From a virus, in the IMG/VR virus record IMGVR_UViG_3300045733_000287, positions 1 through 56,426 of that record: a DNA stretch of 56,426 bases. One strand, 5' to 3'. This document shows positions 35,801 through 43,854 of this stretch, one piece after another. Below the pieces are notes generated by a model. That model saw only the letters and a list, made by a program, of their open reading frames with translations, had not been told where the DNA came from and ran no database searches. How positions within the stretch are numbered: position 1 is the stretch's first letter; each line of letters begins with the position of its first letter. The position numbers and the translations under genes are program-made.

Positions 35801-37152
35801 ATTGTTACATTTTGAGTTGTTTCAACCGGTTTGTTTTTTTTATCCCAATCATATTTACGAACATCACCACCTTCAATTGGTTCCAATTCAAGAAATTCAA
35901 GATACTGGTTAACCGTTAACACGTTGTTATTATAGGCCGCTTCAGCCGTACGGGCGTTCATACTCATCGCCGTTGCCTTTTCTTTCTTCGCTTCTTGTAA
36001 TGCCTGGATATGTGAAAAGTCAGTCCTTAACTCTAGATCATACTTTCTGAAGTTGAGTCTTTCGGTATAATAAGCATCATCATTTTCAACATCAGGAATA
36101 ACAGAATCCTGATATAGCCTTCTTACTGATTGAATCTGATTCTCAAATGTCGACCCCTGTTCATAGAGTTTATACAGTTCATGCGGAACTTTCAGGTTAT
36201 TGCAGATCATCATAGCATTACGGGTAAAATCCTTCGGAATACCCAACTCTTCAGGACTCATGACTGTTTTTATGAAGTCAATATCTGAGTAGCTTATGAA
36301 GTATTGTTTTTGATCTCTCTTTAACCCATATTCTGATTTGAAAGTATCATCAATTTCTTTTTTGGAAGCAGAGGACATTGGTATCTGTGTGCCGGTTGCA
36401 TCTTTGTTATTGGCCTTAATAATACCGATCATCCCCCGTGAATTAAGAAGCACGTTCATTGCTTCAAAGGCTAACTGCACGTTGGTAATAGGATTCTTTA
36501 AAGGAATGAGTTTTGAACTTCCAATAATTGAATTACCTACATCGGTTATATTGATGTCGTTAAAATGAATTACCCGAGAAGGAGGAATCGGCTTGAATCC
36601 CGGACGGTTAGTAACAATATATTCACTTATTATGCCCTCAATATCAACCTGATCATATATTTTGCCCGTCTGTTTTACTTCAGTATATTCGCTCGGTAAG
36701 TTATACATTGTCCGAACTGTAAGTAGATCAGTCTTAAATGTCTCTGAGGGGTTATTAAGATAAATATAATTATTCCCGAATGTCTCACGCATGTATTTAC
36801 GTTCATAGTTGAACTCCTTAGCCATCTGTAATGGGTTAGGACGATCAACAAAAAGCCTTCTTGCTGCCTGCACGGCCACGTCCTTTTCATTCCATGATAC
36901 TATTGCGCCGGTATTGTCAACCAGGTATTTCTTACCGTTAGATGATGCGGTTGCGAGTATATCAATACAGGCATAAAGAACGGGGTTATCCGCAACGGAC
37001 TGGCGTAGCTCGCTTGCATTTGACAACTTAAGCCATGCGGGCTTGTCAATTAGGTACTGATAATTAAAGGAGTTGATATTAGAGCGGTTAATGCCATACC
37101 GCTTGCCGGATATTAGTGATCGGAAGGTGTTCCAGAATGTTCCTTCGGGCAT
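35797..37152 (-). CDS. Portal protein
   Basis: 451 residues, HK97/lambda-like portal: ELRQSVADNPVLYACIDILATAS near the N-terminus, VIHFNDINITDVGNSIIGSSKLIPL in the middle and the QNQ-like helix (TFENQIQSVRRLYQDSVIP) near 335-355. The dodecameric portal is the vertex for DNA packaging. It has its own promoter box upstream (37171-37178) because the neighbouring regulatory genes are in the opposite orientation. Confidence 0.85.
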   Translation of the reverse strand: MPEGTFWNTFRSLISGKRYGINRSNINSFNYQYLIDKPAWLKLSNASELRQSVADNPVLYACIDILATASSNGKKYLVDNTGAIVSWNEKDVAVQAARRLFVDRPNPLQMAKEFNYERKYMRETFGNNYIYLNNPSETFKTDLLTVRTMYNLPSEYTEVKQTGKIYDQVDIEGIISEYIVTNRPGFKPIPPSRVIHFNDINITDVGNSIIGSSKLIPLKNPITNVQLAFEAMNVLLNSRGMIGIIKANNKDATGTQIPMSSASKKEIDDTFKSEYGLKRDQKQYFISYSDIDFIKTVMSPEELGIPKDFTRNAMMICNNLKVPHELYKLYEQGSTFENQIQSVRRLYQDSVIPDVENDDAYYTERLNFRKYDLELRTDFSHIQALQEAKKEKATAMSMNARTAEAAYNNNVLTVNQYLEFLELEPIEGGDVRKYDWDKKNKPVETTQNVTI

Positions 37153-37170
37153 TTATGTAATTTTGTTTAC

Positions 37171-37178
37171 AAATCTAC
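37171..37178 (-). promoter_or_regulatory. Promoter -7 box for the portal-capsid-tail operon
   Basis: TAGATTTG on the minus strand, a perfect TAnnTTTG, 18 bases before the portal ATG. I see no clear TTG at the -33 position, so phage-specific activation is possible. Confidence 0.55.
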
Positions 37179-37211
37179 GAAGATGTTAATTATTATTCGG
37201 GGTGAATTGTT

Positions 37212-37219
37212 TAGTTTTG
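37212..37219 (+). promoter_or_regulatory. Promoter -7 box for the plus-strand regulatory genes
   Basis: TAGTTTTG, a perfect TAnnTTTG, 21 bases before the ATG at 37241. It is back to back with the portal promoter, only 33 bases away. No clear -33 box. Confidence 0.5.
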
Positions 37220-37240
37220 TTCAGATTTAAACTTAATCCT

Positions 37241-37723
37241 ATGAAAGTATCTCTAAAATTAAAACTTCTCTTATTTCTTCAGACCCAGATAGAGAACATC
37301 CCGGAAGGTCAAAAAGCTCCAAAATGGCTGATATACTCTTGTTTTATGGTAACATGGTTTACTAACCTGTCAAAAAATATAAGACAATTTTCCAGAAAGG
37401 TTAAATATAAGTTCCTGTCATCACTGATTGTGATGTATTTCAGTAATCTGTATTTCGTTTTTTGCACCGATAAGTCGGAAGCCCGAATATTTTCCGGATG
37501 GGGTTATCGCTGGTTTGCTGTCAGGTACGCAGACAAGCGATCTGATATAAGCCGGGTTAATAAGTTATGCGGAGGTAAACGACATTATGCAATTGAGTAT
37601 GATAAGAAATCCCTGCTCGTTATAAATAGACTAGAAGTAAACCGACTTAAACAAAAGAATATGCTGCGGAAAAGTTATAATGTCATTAATGTGTTTGAGA
37701 ACGCTTATTATGTGACGAAATGA
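37241..37723 (+). CDS. Basic protein of unknown function
   Basis: 160 residues, basic and aromatic-rich, with hydrophobic patches but no clean membrane segment. I use the ATG at 37241 because it follows the -7 box at 37212-37219; an upstream start at 37202 would precede it. It is the first of three plus-strand genes, and its stop overlaps the next ATG. The end (RVNKLCGGKRHYAIEYDKKS) is strongly basic. Not recognised. Confidence 0.65.
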   Translation: MKVSLKLKLLLFLQTQIENIPEGQKAPKWLIYSCFMVTWFTNLSKNIRQFSRKVKYKFLSSLIVMYFSNLYFVFCTDKSEARIFSGWGYRWFAVRYADKRSDISRVNKLCGGKRHYAIEYDKKSLLVINRLEVNRLKQKNMLRKSYNVINVFENAYYVTK

Positions 37724-37896
37724 TCTACACCCCAGCAGAATATTCAAAGAAGTTCCTGTTCAGAAATAAAAAAGTGTCTCCGATGACTGTTAAACGGAGA
37801 TGTAGGTACGGGATGTTACCCGCCGGACACATTGCAATAAAGAAATCATTTGGCTGGGTAATTAATGTAATTGAGAATGAACTAGTAAAAACTTAA
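37720..37896 (+). CDS. Excisionase/MerR-like small DNA-binding protein
   Basis: 58 residues: MIYTPAEYSKKF, then KVSPMTVKRRCRYGMLPAGH and a strand-like GWVINV. The order of helix, recognition helix with R-rich stretch, and GMLPA wing fits excisionase or MerR-type winged helices. Start overlaps the previous stop (ATGA). Probably a transcriptional regulator, as no integrase is present. Confidence 0.55.
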   Translation: MIYTPAEYSKKFLFRNKKVSPMTVKRRCRYGMLPAGHIAIKKSFGWVINVIENELVKT

Positions 37897-37912
37897 CTTA
37901 ATAATCAAAAAT

Positions 37913-38383
37913 ATGCGTGAAGACATTTTAAAATTCAGAAAGGTTTGTGTAGTCCTGAAATCAGAAAAAGAATATACAAACGAAAAACTTTGTAAAGAGC
38001 TTGGTATTTCTGATCCGACCCTTTACAAATTAATCAATGCTGATATTGATGAACTGAAAGGAATCAGGGCCAGCACTCTTGGAGTAATTCAGGACTTCAT
38101 GAAACGGCATTGTAATGATCTGAATTATGCCGGGATTAAACCGGCGCCGGATAATATTGTTGAACAGGCTGCAGATAATCTAAGGAAAAACCTGAGTAAT
38201 TATCATGTTCCTGATCAGCTTAAGGTTATTCCGGAAGAGATAAAATCAGAACCAGCAGAAGAAATCCCGGCTGCCATTCTTGAACAGACAATGAACCCTT
38301 TTACCCTTTTTATTGAGGCATTAAAACAGATCCCGGATAATGTGACAATCCATATCAGCGTGAATGAAAGTAAGGCGCAATAA
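37913..38383 (+). CDS. Helix-turn-helix regulator
   Basis: 156 residues. Positions about 20-50 (YTNEKLCKELGISDPTLYKL) match a helix-turn-helix; the C-terminal half is acidic with a FIEALKQIPDNVTIHISV end. It closes a three-gene plus-strand group and is followed by a strong terminator. A likely switch between early and late expression, but the target is unknown. Confidence 0.6.
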   Translation: MREDILKFRKVCVVLKSEKEYTNEKLCKELGISDPTLYKLINADIDELKGIRASTLGVIQDFMKRHCNDLNYAGIKPAPDNIVEQAADNLRKNLSNYHVPDQLKVIPEEIKSEPAEEIPAAILEQTMNPFTLFIEALKQIPDNVTIHISVNESKAQ

Positions 38384-38404
38384 ATTACTGAAACTTTATA
38401 AAAC

Positions 38405-38432
38405 CAAAGAGCCCTTTTGAGGCTCTTTTTTA
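38405..38432 (+). terminator. Rho-independent terminator between convergent genes
   Basis: Hairpin AAGAGCC / GGCTCTT (7 bp, 7-base loop) followed by a T-run, just past the HTH gene. The reverse complement also has a weak T-run, so it may work on the terminase transcript that ends at 38501 too. Confidence 0.85.
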
Positions 38433-38500
38433 TTTGTCTTCAGTAGGGCGTAAGAATGAGACTAAAGATATGTTAATAAGAATATTACAAAATAGCCTTT

Positions 38501-39958
38501 TTACTCCTCATTCTTAAACATTTGATGATAATGTTCCAGATATGCAGCAAGTCCGCAAAGACTATCCGCCGCATCATCTTCATTTTTTGAAGTCTTCAAA
38601 AGCTTACAGGCCTGAGCCATGAATCTTTGCAGATCAGGATTTGGATTCTCAGGAAAGTAAAAGAACAGCTTCACCAGTCCGGCATTAGCAAGTATCCGGG
38701 CCATCTTATTCTTTTTAGACTTCAATCCGAACACTTCAAGAGCTGGCATGAGCTCTCTGCAATGTTGTGCAAACCACGCCCCGAAACTATTCGTTTCAAT
38801 GGCTAAATGGCTTATATGATGAACCTTTACTTTATCCTGAGTCATCGGAAGGTATGCCGACAGTCCGAGTGTGCTGTCAAATATTGCATCAAATACATAA
38901 ACCCTGTTCATATTTGCATATACTCTCGCTATCGGACAGGCAAAGGCGTCAGTGCCCTCATCAGCAGGATCGACAAAGCCAATAGTGAAATACTCAACAT
39001 CGTCAGGAGGGAATTCTTTGTAGTAATGCAGACTGCTTACCGGAAATACCTTTGTTTCATCATCAGAAAGAGCAACGCAATGATAGTTTGCCTGAAAGAT
39101 CATCTTTGTCCGGCTGTCAACCTCCATTCTTTTTTTTAGCTTCAGATATGATTCTTTGCTTAATATGTCAGGACAAAGCATCTGATCCGTTTCAGCATTA
39201 TACACTGGCATTGATAATATATACCATTCTCCCGGTTCTGTTGTCTCAAGAATAACCTGCGGATCCTGCTCACCCCAAATGGTAGCACAGAATATCTCCT
39301 TTACATCGCCTCCGATAGCTGCGTTACGACTTGAAAACGTCCCGGACAGCCATACCCATACCTTTGACAGTGCGTTGTCAGAAAGTGCCATTTCCGCATC
39401 CTTGATAAGGTCATCCATTATCCTGATCGTTGCACCCTTACCGGTAACACCGCCACCAACACCTACACCGAGATAATTGAAATGTTGACCTTCTAAGGCC
39501 CACTTCTGAAAGCTCGCATTACCTTGTTTTATCTTTGTCGACGGGAATACATCGGAATAGACTGTTTGTGATTCGAGATTCTTAACCTCACTGATCCCAT
39601 CCCTGGTGTATCTGGAAAAGTCTGAAGCCTGAGCATCAGAGTGACTTGCTGTAATTATTCGCTCCTCGTTATTTTTGCCAAGTACCCATTTAGTGAAGTT
39701 TACAAGAGTCCTGCTTTTTCCGTGCTGTGGGGCCATGCGAATCATTAACTTATGATAAGGCATCCCGTCAGCCTTTAAAAGCTTATTGTAATAAAATGAC
39801 TCAAGGGTATTGCAGAGTATTCTAAGATGATCCCGGTCCTGTTTGTAGAATTCCGGTTCTAATAATTGACAGAAATCCCAGAAGTGATCCCGGGATTTAT
39901 CAATAGATTCCTCTTTAAGTAAGGTTTCAAGTTCAATTATTTCAACATCAGTCAGCAT
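38501..39958 (-). CDS. terL: Terminase large subunit
   Basis: 485 residues. ATPase motor: MAPQHGKSRTLV (Walker A type) near 73-84 and IRIMDDLI (Walker B) near 178-185. RNase-H-like nuclease: GFVDPADEGTDAFACP near 325-340, later ETNSFG and DDAADS (acidic residues). It packages DNA into the prohead by headful or site-specific cutting. Overlaps the small subunit by 11 bases. Placement far from the portal (separated by the plus-strand regulators) is unusual. Confidence 0.9.
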   Translation of the reverse strand: MLTDVEIIELETLLKEESIDKSRDHFWDFCQLLEPEFYKQDRDHLRILCNTLESFYYNKLLKADGMPYHKLMIRMAPQHGKSRTLVNFTKWVLGKNNEERIITASHSDAQASDFSRYTRDGISEVKNLESQTVYSDVFPSTKIKQGNASFQKWALEGQHFNYLGVGVGGGVTGKGATIRIMDDLIKDAEMALSDNALSKVWVWLSGTFSSRNAAIGGDVKEIFCATIWGEQDPQVILETTEPGEWYILSMPVYNAETDQMLCPDILSKESYLKLKKRMEVDSRTKMIFQANYHCVALSDDETKVFPVSSLHYYKEFPPDDVEYFTIGFVDPADEGTDAFACPIARVYANMNRVYVFDAIFDSTLGLSAYLPMTQDKVKVHHISHLAIETNSFGAWFAQHCRELMPALEVFGLKSKKNKMARILANAGLVKLFFYFPENPNPDLQRFMAQACKLLKTSKNEDDAADSLCGLAAYLEHYHQMFKNEE

Positions 39959-40646
39959 TCAGTTTTCTCTTTAACTGCTCTATGCGTAATTTCCGTTCTT
40001 CTGGGGTAGGTTGATATGTAGCTACCTCCCCTGAATGTTCTATTTTCTGAGGAGCATCATAACCTTGCATCTTTGAAATTGAGTCAAGGGCTTTCTGCTT
40101 GTCGTAAAGTTTAATCTTTACATACTTGACATCGTAAGGCGTTTTTACGAAATCTTCCTTATCGGGATCGTATTCAGAGAAGTATTTCCTTTCTGTCTTT
40201 GTGTCTATCTCTGCGATGCATTCTTTTTGTTCAGGGGTAAGGAGCTCAAATTGTTTTAACTCAATCCATGTATTATGCAAATGAGCTATTGAGGAAAAGG
40301 CTAATTTCAGATGTTCATTAAGAACTTTTGCCTTTGATATACCGCAAAGTTTTTCCAGATCCTTTTGAATATCAGCGCAATATTTCTGAATGTTATCTTT
40401 TGTTATCATTCTGGCGGAGTTTGCACGGGCTGAATTATCCGTTGATTTTGGATAAGCAAGCTTGTAAGCTCTTGTTGCGTTCCAATCAATCACATACTCT
40501 CTGCAAAATGCTTTCTGTTTCCCTGTTAATGGTTTGTTTTTTAGTAGTTTATCAGCCCTTTTGATAATCTTTTTCTTAGCCGATTTTGTTGAAGATAATG
40601 GCCTTGCTCTCTTAACAGATTTTATATTTATTTTTTTAACTGCCAT
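39948..40646 (-). CDS. terS: Terminase small subunit
   Basis: 232 residues from the ATG at 40646, which overlaps the upstream stop as TAATG; longer frames add an unlikely extension. The N-terminal 45 residues are strongly basic. Then LTGKQKAFCREYVIDWNATRAYKLAYPKS matches the Terminase_2-type DNA-binding helix-turn-helix, followed by a coiled coil and a charged end. It recognises the packaging site. Confidence 0.85.
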   Translation of the reverse strand: MAVKKINIKSVKRARPLSSTKSAKKKIIKRADKLLKNKPLTGKQKAFCREYVIDWNATRAYKLAYPKSTDNSARANSARMITKDNIQKYCADIQKDLEKLCGISKAKVLNEHLKLAFSSIAHLHNTWIELKQFELLTPEQKECIAEIDTKTERKYFSEYDPDKEDFVKTPYDVKYVKIKLYDKQKALDSISKMQGYDAPQKIEHSGEVATYQPTPEERKLRIEQLKRKLNAD

Positions 40647-41077
40647 TATGCTGCAATAAGTTTTGAATATAATTCTGGCTGGTCGGCAAAAAACCATTGA
40701 TAACCCCCTGCTTTTCTCCTCACATAATACCGCCCGTTTCTGTTATTTTTCTGTAACTTACAATGAATCACACAACAAATATTCCGACTACAAACCTTAA
40801 CCCCTTTCGATTTTAATATTCTGGCAGCAGTTACAGCACTATCAAAGGGATATAATTTACCATCCTTAATACCAACTATCGGAATACGATTTGCACCGGG
40901 TAAATGTTTATTACCTAAATGCCTGCCTAATTCCAGATACTTCTTAACCTTCCTTATTTTTCTTCCATCCATCCAGTCAATCATTGGAACGCCTTTATTG
41001 AATGGCTTGTGACCTTTTGGGAACCAGTTATGAAAACGCTTTGGCGGTGCTTCAATATTTAATTCATAATTCTCCAT
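40646..41077 (-). CDS. Putative NUMOD-like DNA-binding protein
   Basis: 143 residues. FPKGHKPFNKG is followed by VGIKDGKLYPFDSAVTAARI and KAGGYQWFF, the look of a NUMOD1-type helix-turn-helix module found in homing endonucleases and as stand-alone proteins upstream of terminases in Bacteroidetes phages. No HNH or GIY-YIG nuclease domain is visible. Starts in a TAATG overlap. Confidence 0.55.
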   Translation of the reverse strand: MENYELNIEAPPKRFHNWFPKGHKPFNKGVPMIDWMDGRKIRKVKKYLELGRHLGNKHLPGANRIPIVGIKDGKLYPFDSAVTAARILKSKGVKVCSRNICCVIHCKLQKNNRNGRYYVRRKAGGYQWFFADQPELYSKLIAA

Positions 41078-41166
41078 TATGCTTTGCTTTTCTTATTTGG
41101 CCAGAATGCAACCAGAATAATGATTATGATTATTATTGCGAGCTCGATATATACCTTGTGTTCCAT
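41077..41166 (-). CDS. Single-pass membrane peptide, 29 residues
   Basis: MEHKVYIELAIIIIIII then LVAFWPNKKSKA: one hydrophobic helix with a basic end. Both its start and stop are TAATG overlaps with neighbours. Could be a small membrane regulator or antiholin-like peptide; not recognised. Confidence 0.5.
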   Translation of the reverse strand: MEHKVYIELAIIIIIIILVAFWPNKKSKA

Positions 41167-41348
41167 TAGTTCATTAATTCAGATTTTGTAACAAAGAAAC
41201 ATAACCTGCCTTTTATGACTTTCATTACCGGCTGGCGGTTTAATATTCTCCGGTGATCTCTGGTTTTAATCATCAATACATCGAAACGCAAAAACCAGTC
41301 GGAGTTTTTCGGCTGATCATAGAAGTATATTTGTTTTGTTGCGTTCAT
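41166..41348 (-). CDS. Small basic protein at the head of the terminase operon
   Basis: 60 residues, basic, with a RVFDVLMIKTRDHRRIL-like middle (here FLRFDVLMIKTRDHRRIL). Its start lies 13 bases past the terminator at 41361-41400, so read-through would be needed for expression. Confidence 0.55.
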   Translation of the reverse strand: MNATKQIYFYDQPKNSDWFLRFDVLMIKTRDHRRILNRQPVMKVIKGRLCFFVTKSELMN

Positions 41349-41360
41349 TGTTACTGTTTT

Positions 41361-41400
41361 AAAAAAGCCCCGGACTTTTCGCTCTCTGGTAATCCGGGGC
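41361..41400 (-). terminator. Terminator hairpin between leader peptide and terminase operon
   Basis: Arms GCCCCGGA / TCCGGGGC (8 bp, perfect) with an 18-base loop, then a run of T on the minus strand. It lies upstream of the terminase genes on the same transcript, so it may act as an attenuator. Confidence 0.75.
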
Positions 41401-41424
41401 GGACTTTTCTCTCTGTGCCGGTTT

Positions 41425-41481
41425 CTATTGCTTTAACTTATGTTCCGGAAGCAATTGTATATCGTTTAAAATAATATTCAT
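41425..41481 (-). CDS. Leader peptide candidate, 18 residues
   Basis: MNIILNDIQLLPEHKLKQ, preceded at 4 bases by AGGAGG, one of the strongest ribosome binding sites in the window and rare here. Its stop is 25 bases before the terminator hairpin at 41361-41400. The layout resembles a transcription attenuator leader; the peptide has no run of one amino acid to reveal a signal. Confidence 0.5.
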   Translation of the reverse strand: MNIILNDIQLLPEHKLKQ

Positions 41482-41599
41482 CGGGCCTCCTATTTCCTGT
41501 CAGAGAAAAATAAATCAACAAATCTTCTTGCATAAGCACTGACATGCTGCCAGAATATCCATTGCCTTACTTTCAGAGGCCCCTCTCTTTGGTTGTTTG

Positions 41600-41672
41600 T
41601 TGCATCGAAGGGATTCGAACCCCTAACCTTCAGATTATGGGTCTGACGAGCTGGCCGCTGCTCTACGATGCG
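41600..41672 (-). tRNA. tRNA with anticodon CAU, atypical loop
   Basis: A 73-nt cloverleaf: acceptor CGCATCG / CGATGCA with a C1-A72 mismatch, D-arm GAGC / GCTC, anticodon stem TCAGA / TCTGA, loop CCCATAA (anticodon CAU), T-arm AGGGG-TTCGAAT-CCCTT. CCA is not encoded. C1-A72 is a mark of bacterial initiator tRNA, but the three G-C pairs of initiator anticodon stems are missing. Position 33 is C, not the near-universal U. It could be Met or, if lysidine-modified, Ile. Confidence 0.85.
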
Positions 41673-41688
41673 ATATTCAATGAACTCT

Positions 41689-41737
41689 TAAAAAACTGGG
41701 TCAGTTTATCGTCAGTATGTTTCGGAATAACCGACCC
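41689..41737 (-). terminator. Terminator at the end of the early operon
   Basis: On the minus strand GGGTCGGTT / AACTGACCC pair (one G-T wobble, 9 bp) and are followed by AGTTTTTTAAG. It lies between the last early gene (41855) and the tRNA. Confidence 0.65.
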
Positions 41738-41849
41738 GGTAAACCCTAAAATGAAAAACTCATTAAACCAGTGTAAAATTACGAATACTAATTGAATTTG
41801 AGTGAATAAATATAAACAATTTGGAAGTTATATCAACAAATCACTTTCG

Positions 41850-41857
41850 CAAATCTA
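41850..41857 (-). promoter_or_regulatory. Promoter -7 box before tRNA, leader peptide and terminase
   Basis: TAGATTTG (with following C) on the minus strand, a perfect TAnnTTTG that overlaps the stop codon of the 41855 gene. No clear -33 TTG. The 41738-41849 stretch holds no gene. Confidence 0.45.
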
Positions 41858-42088
41858 TTTTTTAACCTCATTCTTCCAGTACTGATAAAGATCTTCAAGT
41901 GTGTTAAATGTTAGATCAATATCACATACACCATACCATCCAGAATCATACATTTTGTAACAATTTATAATTAGCCACTCAATAAACTCAAATACATGAG
42001 CTGTGATTTCTTTGGCAGATTTTTCATAGTGCTTGCCGCCTGATCCGCAAAAGTTTCTAAATATGATTTCAATTATACATTCTTCCAT
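41855..42088 (-). CDS. Small protein at the end of the early operon
   Basis: 77 residues, helical, acidic, Cys- and Trp-containing; not recognised. The last minus-strand early gene before the terminator at 41689-41737. Confidence 0.55.
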   Translation of the reverse strand: MEECIIEIIFRNFCGSGGKHYEKSAKEITAHVFEFIEWLIINCYKMYDSGWYGVCDIDLTFNTLEDLYQYWKNEVKK

Positions 42089-42098
42089 GTTCTTTTAT

Positions 42099-42476
42099 TT
42101 AATTGATTTTCATTAGTGTCTCAAAACGAGTTATATCAAGTAGTCCGGTTTTGTCGGGATGAGGGTCATGTACTATACCGTTATTCCAAACAACGGCATG
42201 AGTAATCCTCTTTCTTTTGCTTCGTGGACTTTTACCAATTGCAACACAATAACCATTCTCATGGAATAATGATACAGGAATTGAATCATATTTATACCCC
42301 ATTTTTTCAATAGTTACAAGTGTTTCTGTATATAATGTCGGCCAATCTGTTATTATATTTGGATCAGGGAACATATCTATATCACATTCAAGAATAGATG
42401 CTAAACATGCTCTCCAGCAATCACCCTTCTGATTCTTTTTGGGGGAGTGAAGATATTTTTGCATTACTTTAATCAT
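42099..42476 (-). CDS. Papain-fold cysteine peptidase-like protein
   Basis: 125 residues. GDCWRACLASIL places a Cys at a helix start, HAVVWNN gives a His, and GIVHDPHPD an Asp, the usual order Cys-His-Asp of papain-like/C39-like folds. Phages carry such single-domain proteins without a known role. Peptidase activity is not certain. Confidence 0.5.
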   Translation of the reverse strand: MIKVMQKYLHSPKKNQKGDCWRACLASILECDIDMFPDPNIITDWPTLYTETLVTIEKMGYKYDSIPVSLFHENGYCVAIGKSPRSKRKRITHAVVWNNGIVHDPHPDKTGLLDITRFETLMKIN

Positions 42477-42513
42477 TCTTATTTTAGTTTATTACTCGAT
42501 TTTATTGACTATA

Positions 42514-42747
42514 CTAATCTGTTGTGTCAAACTGAATTGCAATAAAGTTTTTCATTTCAGGAAATTCACATTGCAGTGATGTAAGTTCTCCTTTATCATA
42601 CATTTCATAAACTGATATCTTAGGATAAACCCCCTCACTGCTTGGTTCTTCACTTGCATGTTCTTCATTAAGTTCAATGTCAAAAATACATACTTCCATG
42701 TCTAATGGAAATTCCTGTAACTTTTTAATTAAGTCTGCGTTTTTCAT
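42514..42747 (-). CDS. MKN-LIKKL family small protein, copy 1
   Basis: 77 residues, acidic. The start MKNADLIKKLQEFPLDMEV matches MKNKELIKKLSKYPQDALV of 45676-45876, so the two are distant paralogues. Not otherwise recognised. Confidence 0.55.
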   Translation of the reverse strand: MKNADLIKKLQEFPLDMEVCIFDIELNEEHASEEPSSEGVYPKISVYEMYDKGELTSLQCEFPEMKNFIAIQFDTTD

Positions 42748-42791
42748 TTTCTCTTTATTACTGTTATTTACCTTTATCTTGGTTCATTTTA

Positions 42792-42899
42792 TCAAGGTTT
42801 AAGAAAAACAATTAAGGCGATACTTTCAATAATAACAAGAGTAAAAAATATTATCATATATTTTTGTCTTTCCCATACCTCATTCCAATATGTTCTCAT
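42792..42899 (-). CDS. Single-pass membrane peptide, 35 residues
   Basis: MRTYWNEVWERQKYM followed by one hydrophobic helix (IIFFTLVIIESIALIVFL). Fills the gap between its neighbours; function unknown. Confidence 0.45.
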   Translation of the reverse strand: MRTYWNEVWERQKYMIIFFTLVIIESIALIVFLKP

Positions 42900-42919
42900 C
42901 TTCTTTATAGTTTAGTCTG

Positions 42920-43210
42920 TTATTTACCTTTCTCTTTGAGATACTCGTCAACTCCATTTACCTGTTCTTCTACCCATTTATCAAAGTCAGAAGTAACTTT
43001 AACAGGAGTATTAAAACTATAAGCATAATACAACGCATTTGTTATATATTGCTTTAAATCCTCTCTCAGTCCCTCTGTCGGCTCTTCCTGTGAGGAGTCA
43101 AGAAGTGCAATTATATCATTCACTACCTTTCTTTTTGCCTTTACAGGTTTTGGCATATCTAACTGTAATTCTCGACTTAAAATCTGAAATATTTTATCTT
43201 CTATTCTCAT
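42920..43210 (-). CDS. Small helical protein
   Basis: 96 residues, charged, no domain recognised. Within the run of small accessory early genes. Confidence 0.55.
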   Translation of the reverse strand: MRIEDKIFQILSRELQLDMPKPVKAKRKVVNDIIALLDSSQEEPTEGLREDLKQYITNALYYAYSFNTPVKVTSDFDKWVEEQVNGVDEYLKEKGK

Positions 43211-43222
43211 ATCATTGTCCTG

Positions 43223-43555
43223 TTAATTATTAAATTTAACTGCGTGCTTTTCACATACATAGTTTAATTGACCGTAAAAATCAGGTATGTCATAATCTTC
43301 TTTTGTTTGTAAGTTACGAAACTCTTCCGTTATTATCTCATAAAAATCTTCATTCGTAACACCTTCATCGCTATTACTAAACATATCGAGTTTATTACAT
43401 ATTTCAATACATCTTAGATGAGATTTCCATATATAAAATCCATCTCCTTTTATTGCCTGACATTGATACGTTTCACCAATTTTTATTTCACCACTACAAA
43501 AATTACATTTATGTGATTTTCTGGCTATGTGATTTTTATAACTAAGTACGTCCAT
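43223..43555 (-). CDS. Small zinc-ribbon-like protein
   Basis: 110 residues with CNFCSGEIKIGETY near the N-terminus and later HLRCIEICN; the cysteines could bind zinc. This pattern is seen in phage proteins of unknown role. Confidence 0.55.
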   Translation of the reverse strand: MDVLSYKNHIARKSHKCNFCSGEIKIGETYQCQAIKGDGFYIWKSHLRCIEICNKLDMFSNSDEGVTNEDFYEIITEEFRNLQTKEDYDIPDFYGQLNYVCEKHAVKFNN

Positions 43556-43556
43556 A

Positions 43557-43853
43557 TTATTTACCTGTTAGTTGTTTACGCATAAATTCTCTAAATGACT
43601 TAATCATTGCATAATCATCCATTCCATCCAAATCAGTCAATAAATCAATTATCTCAGCATCCGATACAGATACCTCTGGAAGTGGAAGAAGATAATATGT
43701 AACATTTAAAATATCATCTGATCTCATTTCTCTCCATTTACCATTTGAAAGATATGCAAATGTATTATATCCATATTTTGTGCAGACAAAAAACCCTGTA
43801 TCTTCTTTTGGCAAATCATCTTTGCTTTTTACTATCACTTGTCTGTAATCCAT
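43557..43853 (-). CDS. Hypothetical protein
   Basis: 98 residues, alpha/beta, no domain recognised. Starts one base after the preceding gene ends. Confidence 0.55.
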   Translation of the reverse strand: MDYRQVIVKSKDDLPKEDTGFFVCTKYGYNTFAYLSNGKWREMRSDDILNVTYYLLPLPEVSVSDAEIIDLLTDLDGMDDYAMIKSFREFMRKQLTGK

Positions 43854-43854
43854 T

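Noticed and set aside
37720-37896. Evidence for a temperate phage (excisionase)
   Set aside because: The fold is excisionase-like, but there is no integrase, repressor cassette or attachment site, so a regulator is more likely.
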